Positions 61,601 to 64,000 of a stretch of 64,000 nt of DNA are shown one piece after another (position 1 is the stretch's first letter; every line of letters starts with the position of its first letter). Under the pieces are notes generated by a model that saw only the letters and a list, made by a program, of their open reading frames with translations, did no database searches and was not told where the DNA came from. The stretch is taken from the NCBI GenBank assembly GCA_935421135.1, contig OW285192.1:12293501-12357500 (forward strand). The letters are read 5' to 3'. The position numbers were made by a program, and so were the translations under genes. The stretch comes from Bugulina stolonifera. Taxonomy: Eukaryota > Bryozoa > Gymnolaemata > Cheilostomatida > Bugulidae.

Positions 61601-62819
61601 ATATTGTATATTATGCATCATGCTACTTACATTGATCATGTACATTAATTAGATCTAGCACGTCATATAAATATAGTACTACAATGTATATTACATTGTA
61701 ATATACATAGATACATACACCTACATGTACATGTAGCCTATTACAATGTGATATACATGACTTGTATTATACACACGGTATATACCACGTAGTACATATT
61801 ACTTTGGAAGGAAATGTACAGTATTATTCTCCTTGCTTTACATTTAGCCATGTCCACATTGTATGACATACAAGTACTTATACTTGTATTGGTTGAAGTT
61901 GTAACTGCTACTTAAATGCCAAGCGGAGATTCCTGCACAACTAATTCTAGTTTTGTAATTGCATTTGTTATATCTTTACTACCAAAAGTTAAACTACATG
62001 TATGACCAAAAACTTCACATAGAATCACATCGTCTTTTCAATAGCAGATCTGCGGCAAGAAATGGTCATGAGGGATTTGTTCACAATACATGTACATGTA
62101 CTTGTATATAATAAATAGTCTAGGGCTAGGCTACACAACTTGTAAAGTCATCCTTATTCCAACTAATTTAACCGCTTTTTCACCTCAATAGAATTTGTGT
62201 TTTTAAATGTTGGCTACTATACCTAGTCTAGTGGCAAATTTTTCAACAAGACCTAGTATTGCATGTATTTGTTAATGAGCCTCCCAACACCCACTTGCCA
62301 CATTTTCATATTCATTGTAAATGGATGCCCATTTTGTGAGTGCAACATGTTTATATTGTGCTACAGTATTGTCATGTCATGTGGAATGTACATTCATAGT
62401 ATATGCATACAACATTCACGTGTACATACATGTACTTGTATATTTAATTTTACTACATTTATATGCATTATGGTAACATCTGGTTAAGATTGAAACTGAA
62501 TTATTGTATTCAATGTCTTTTCTACATGTATGGTGGTGAAACGAGAATCAGTATTAAAATATAAGGAATAAAACCAAATTATGTCCAATATTTCTGTAAT
62601 CATTCAAAATGATTCTGATTTTGAATATTATTAATTAGCAAGTTTTAAACTACATGTACATGTACATGTATAAAAACTTAACATCAAAATATTATATGCA
62701 GGCATATTAGATTGTGCATCTACATGTACAGTACATGTATATAATATTATTATTGCACAAATGCTGACACAACACTGCTCATTACACAGTAACAAGTACT
62801 GTGTAAGTGCACACATTAT

Positions 62820-62905
62820 TGTGTAATGCAGTGAAGTGTAGCGTAGTGTAGTGATGTGGTGCATAATGTAGTGTAGCATAGCACAGTGCACTGCAGTGTA
62901 GTGTG
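62820..62905 (+). repeat. Imperfect GTAGT-type repeat
   Basis: Degenerate units such as GTGTAGCGTAGTGTAGTG over about 85 bases. Confidence 0.7.
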
Positions 62906-64000
62906 ACGCAAGTGGAAGGACAAGACTCCATTCAGTCTAGTGCATTATACAGCCAGCAGGCAGTGAGTCAGTTGGTTAGAAACTGTAATAATATTACTGC
63001 TCACCACAGTCAACAAATTCTGCATTCTTTATTTGCCCTTTGACCCCCTATGTATGCCAGACTACTTCAGTAGCCATTCTAGCAGCTGCTATTGCCTGTC
63101 ATCCTAACTAGTAAATACTCAGTAATAGAATAATAATGGTATAGCCTTAGTTCATTCTACAATGTATGTTACAATTCTAGCAGGAAAAGCAGCTTCATTG
63201 ATTACATTATATGGCTACCCCCAAATTGCCACCACTGCAAAAAATGGACATCAAACTACTGCTATTTATCTACATGTAAAGACAACATAACAGCAAAGCC
63301 CATCATTTTTTAAAGGAATGTTTTAATATCTAGTCTCCAGTATATTATTTAGTGAAGCTTGAGTGAAGCTCACTGAGGACCTTGAAACCCAACCTTGGGG
63401 TTGGGGGGGGAGCTGACTTTGTGTTATCAGCCTTCAGTGCCTGCTACACTATCCTGTCAAATATATTTTTATGACCAACGTAGACTAACCGTAGGAACTG
63501 GAACTATGCCTACAACCAAGGTTCATGCACTTATACAGTGCATTAAATATCTGTCCACTATCAGTGCATTTGATGAAATGTAGCATTTCTGCATTTAGTT
63601 ATCATTTGCGTTATACATGTAATAATATAAAGTGCATGGGGATTGTGTGACAGTAAAATGCAACAATATTGGAGTTGGAATTCAAAAGTACATGCACAGG
63701 TGCAAGGTTTAGATGATAGTACATAGGACATGTACAGCTCATATAATATAATATTACTGTGTTACTGTAGAGAGTTACAAGTAGAGAGTATACCCAGTGC
63801 TATGGCCACTGCCACTGTATCACAAGCAGCTACTATCTAATTGGCTGGCACCTGTCAAAATGTTGTTTGGCTCGAATTTCAACTGTACTGCATAAACAAT
63901 TATACTGGCTGACAAGTAACCACATGCTGGTTAAATAATCATTCCTTATTATTGCGCAATGCAGCTGTGCCAAATAAACATAACTTTCTCTTGCCTCTGT

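Larger units (their letters stand above)
60353..64000. other. Downstream intron or intergenic DNA
   Basis: Contains one LTR (60938-61600) and AT-rich DNA with many TACATGTA motifs and a GTAGT-type imperfect repeat (62830-62905). No further exon of the gene at 58701 was identified. Confidence 0.5.

Noticed and set aside
1..64000. CRISPR array, bacterial operon or prophage
   Set aside because: The tandem repeats have no unique spacers of constant length, and all genes are spliced eukaryotic genes.

Overview
The window is animal nuclear DNA: AT-rich, with short GT-AG introns, many satellites and transposon relics, and no bacterial-type operons. A demosponge, or another early-branching invertebrate, is the best guess. 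The basis is a cluster of genes carrying the cysteine-rich domain known from sponge 'short-chain collagen C4' (spongin) proteins, together with compact introns and an otherwise conserved animal replication gene. The species cannot be named from this sequence.

Layout. 1-1089: an intergenic stretch with a broken zinc-finger fragment and the promoter of the next gene. 1090-18745 (+): a complete DNA polymerase alpha catalytic subunit gene, reconstructed as 32 exons with consistent phases (1,490 aa). Its introns hold a 36-bp minisatellite built on a splice donor, a TTAA-flanked transposon, a second MITE and an LTR relic. 19862-50127 (+): four intact genes in head-to-tail tandem (SC-A 425 aa, SC-B 318 aa, SC-C 356 aa, SC-D 395 aa). 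Each has 8 exons with the same phases and encodes a type II membrane protein: short cytoplasmic tail, one membrane helix, short coiled coil, a basic cleavage-like site at the start of exon 2, a variable basic or Ser/Thr-rich stalk, and a C4-type spongin-collagen domain with 10 cysteines. None has any Gly-X-Y collagen repeat. Their introns are loaded with mobile DNA: solo LTRs, a 5'-truncated LINE, a 1.9-kb foldback hAT-like element and pentanucleotide satellites. 50128-58700: a gene-poor interval with one LTR, one tRNA-derived SINE and a possible lone exon. 58701 onward (+): the first three exons of an unrelated type II membrane protein whose remainder was not found in the window. The final 3.6 kb hold another LTR and AT-rich DNA.

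How it fits together. The polymerase is a housekeeping gene with a plausible E2F/CCAAT promoter. The SC array looks like a lineage-specific expansion of cell-surface matrix proteins. By analogy with transmembrane collagens they may be trimerised by the coiled coil and shed by a furin-like protease; that is inference. The most unusual observations are the collagen-less membrane-anchored spongin-domain family with its conserved cleavage exon, and the polymerase splice donor that has been copied twelve times by a minisatellite.
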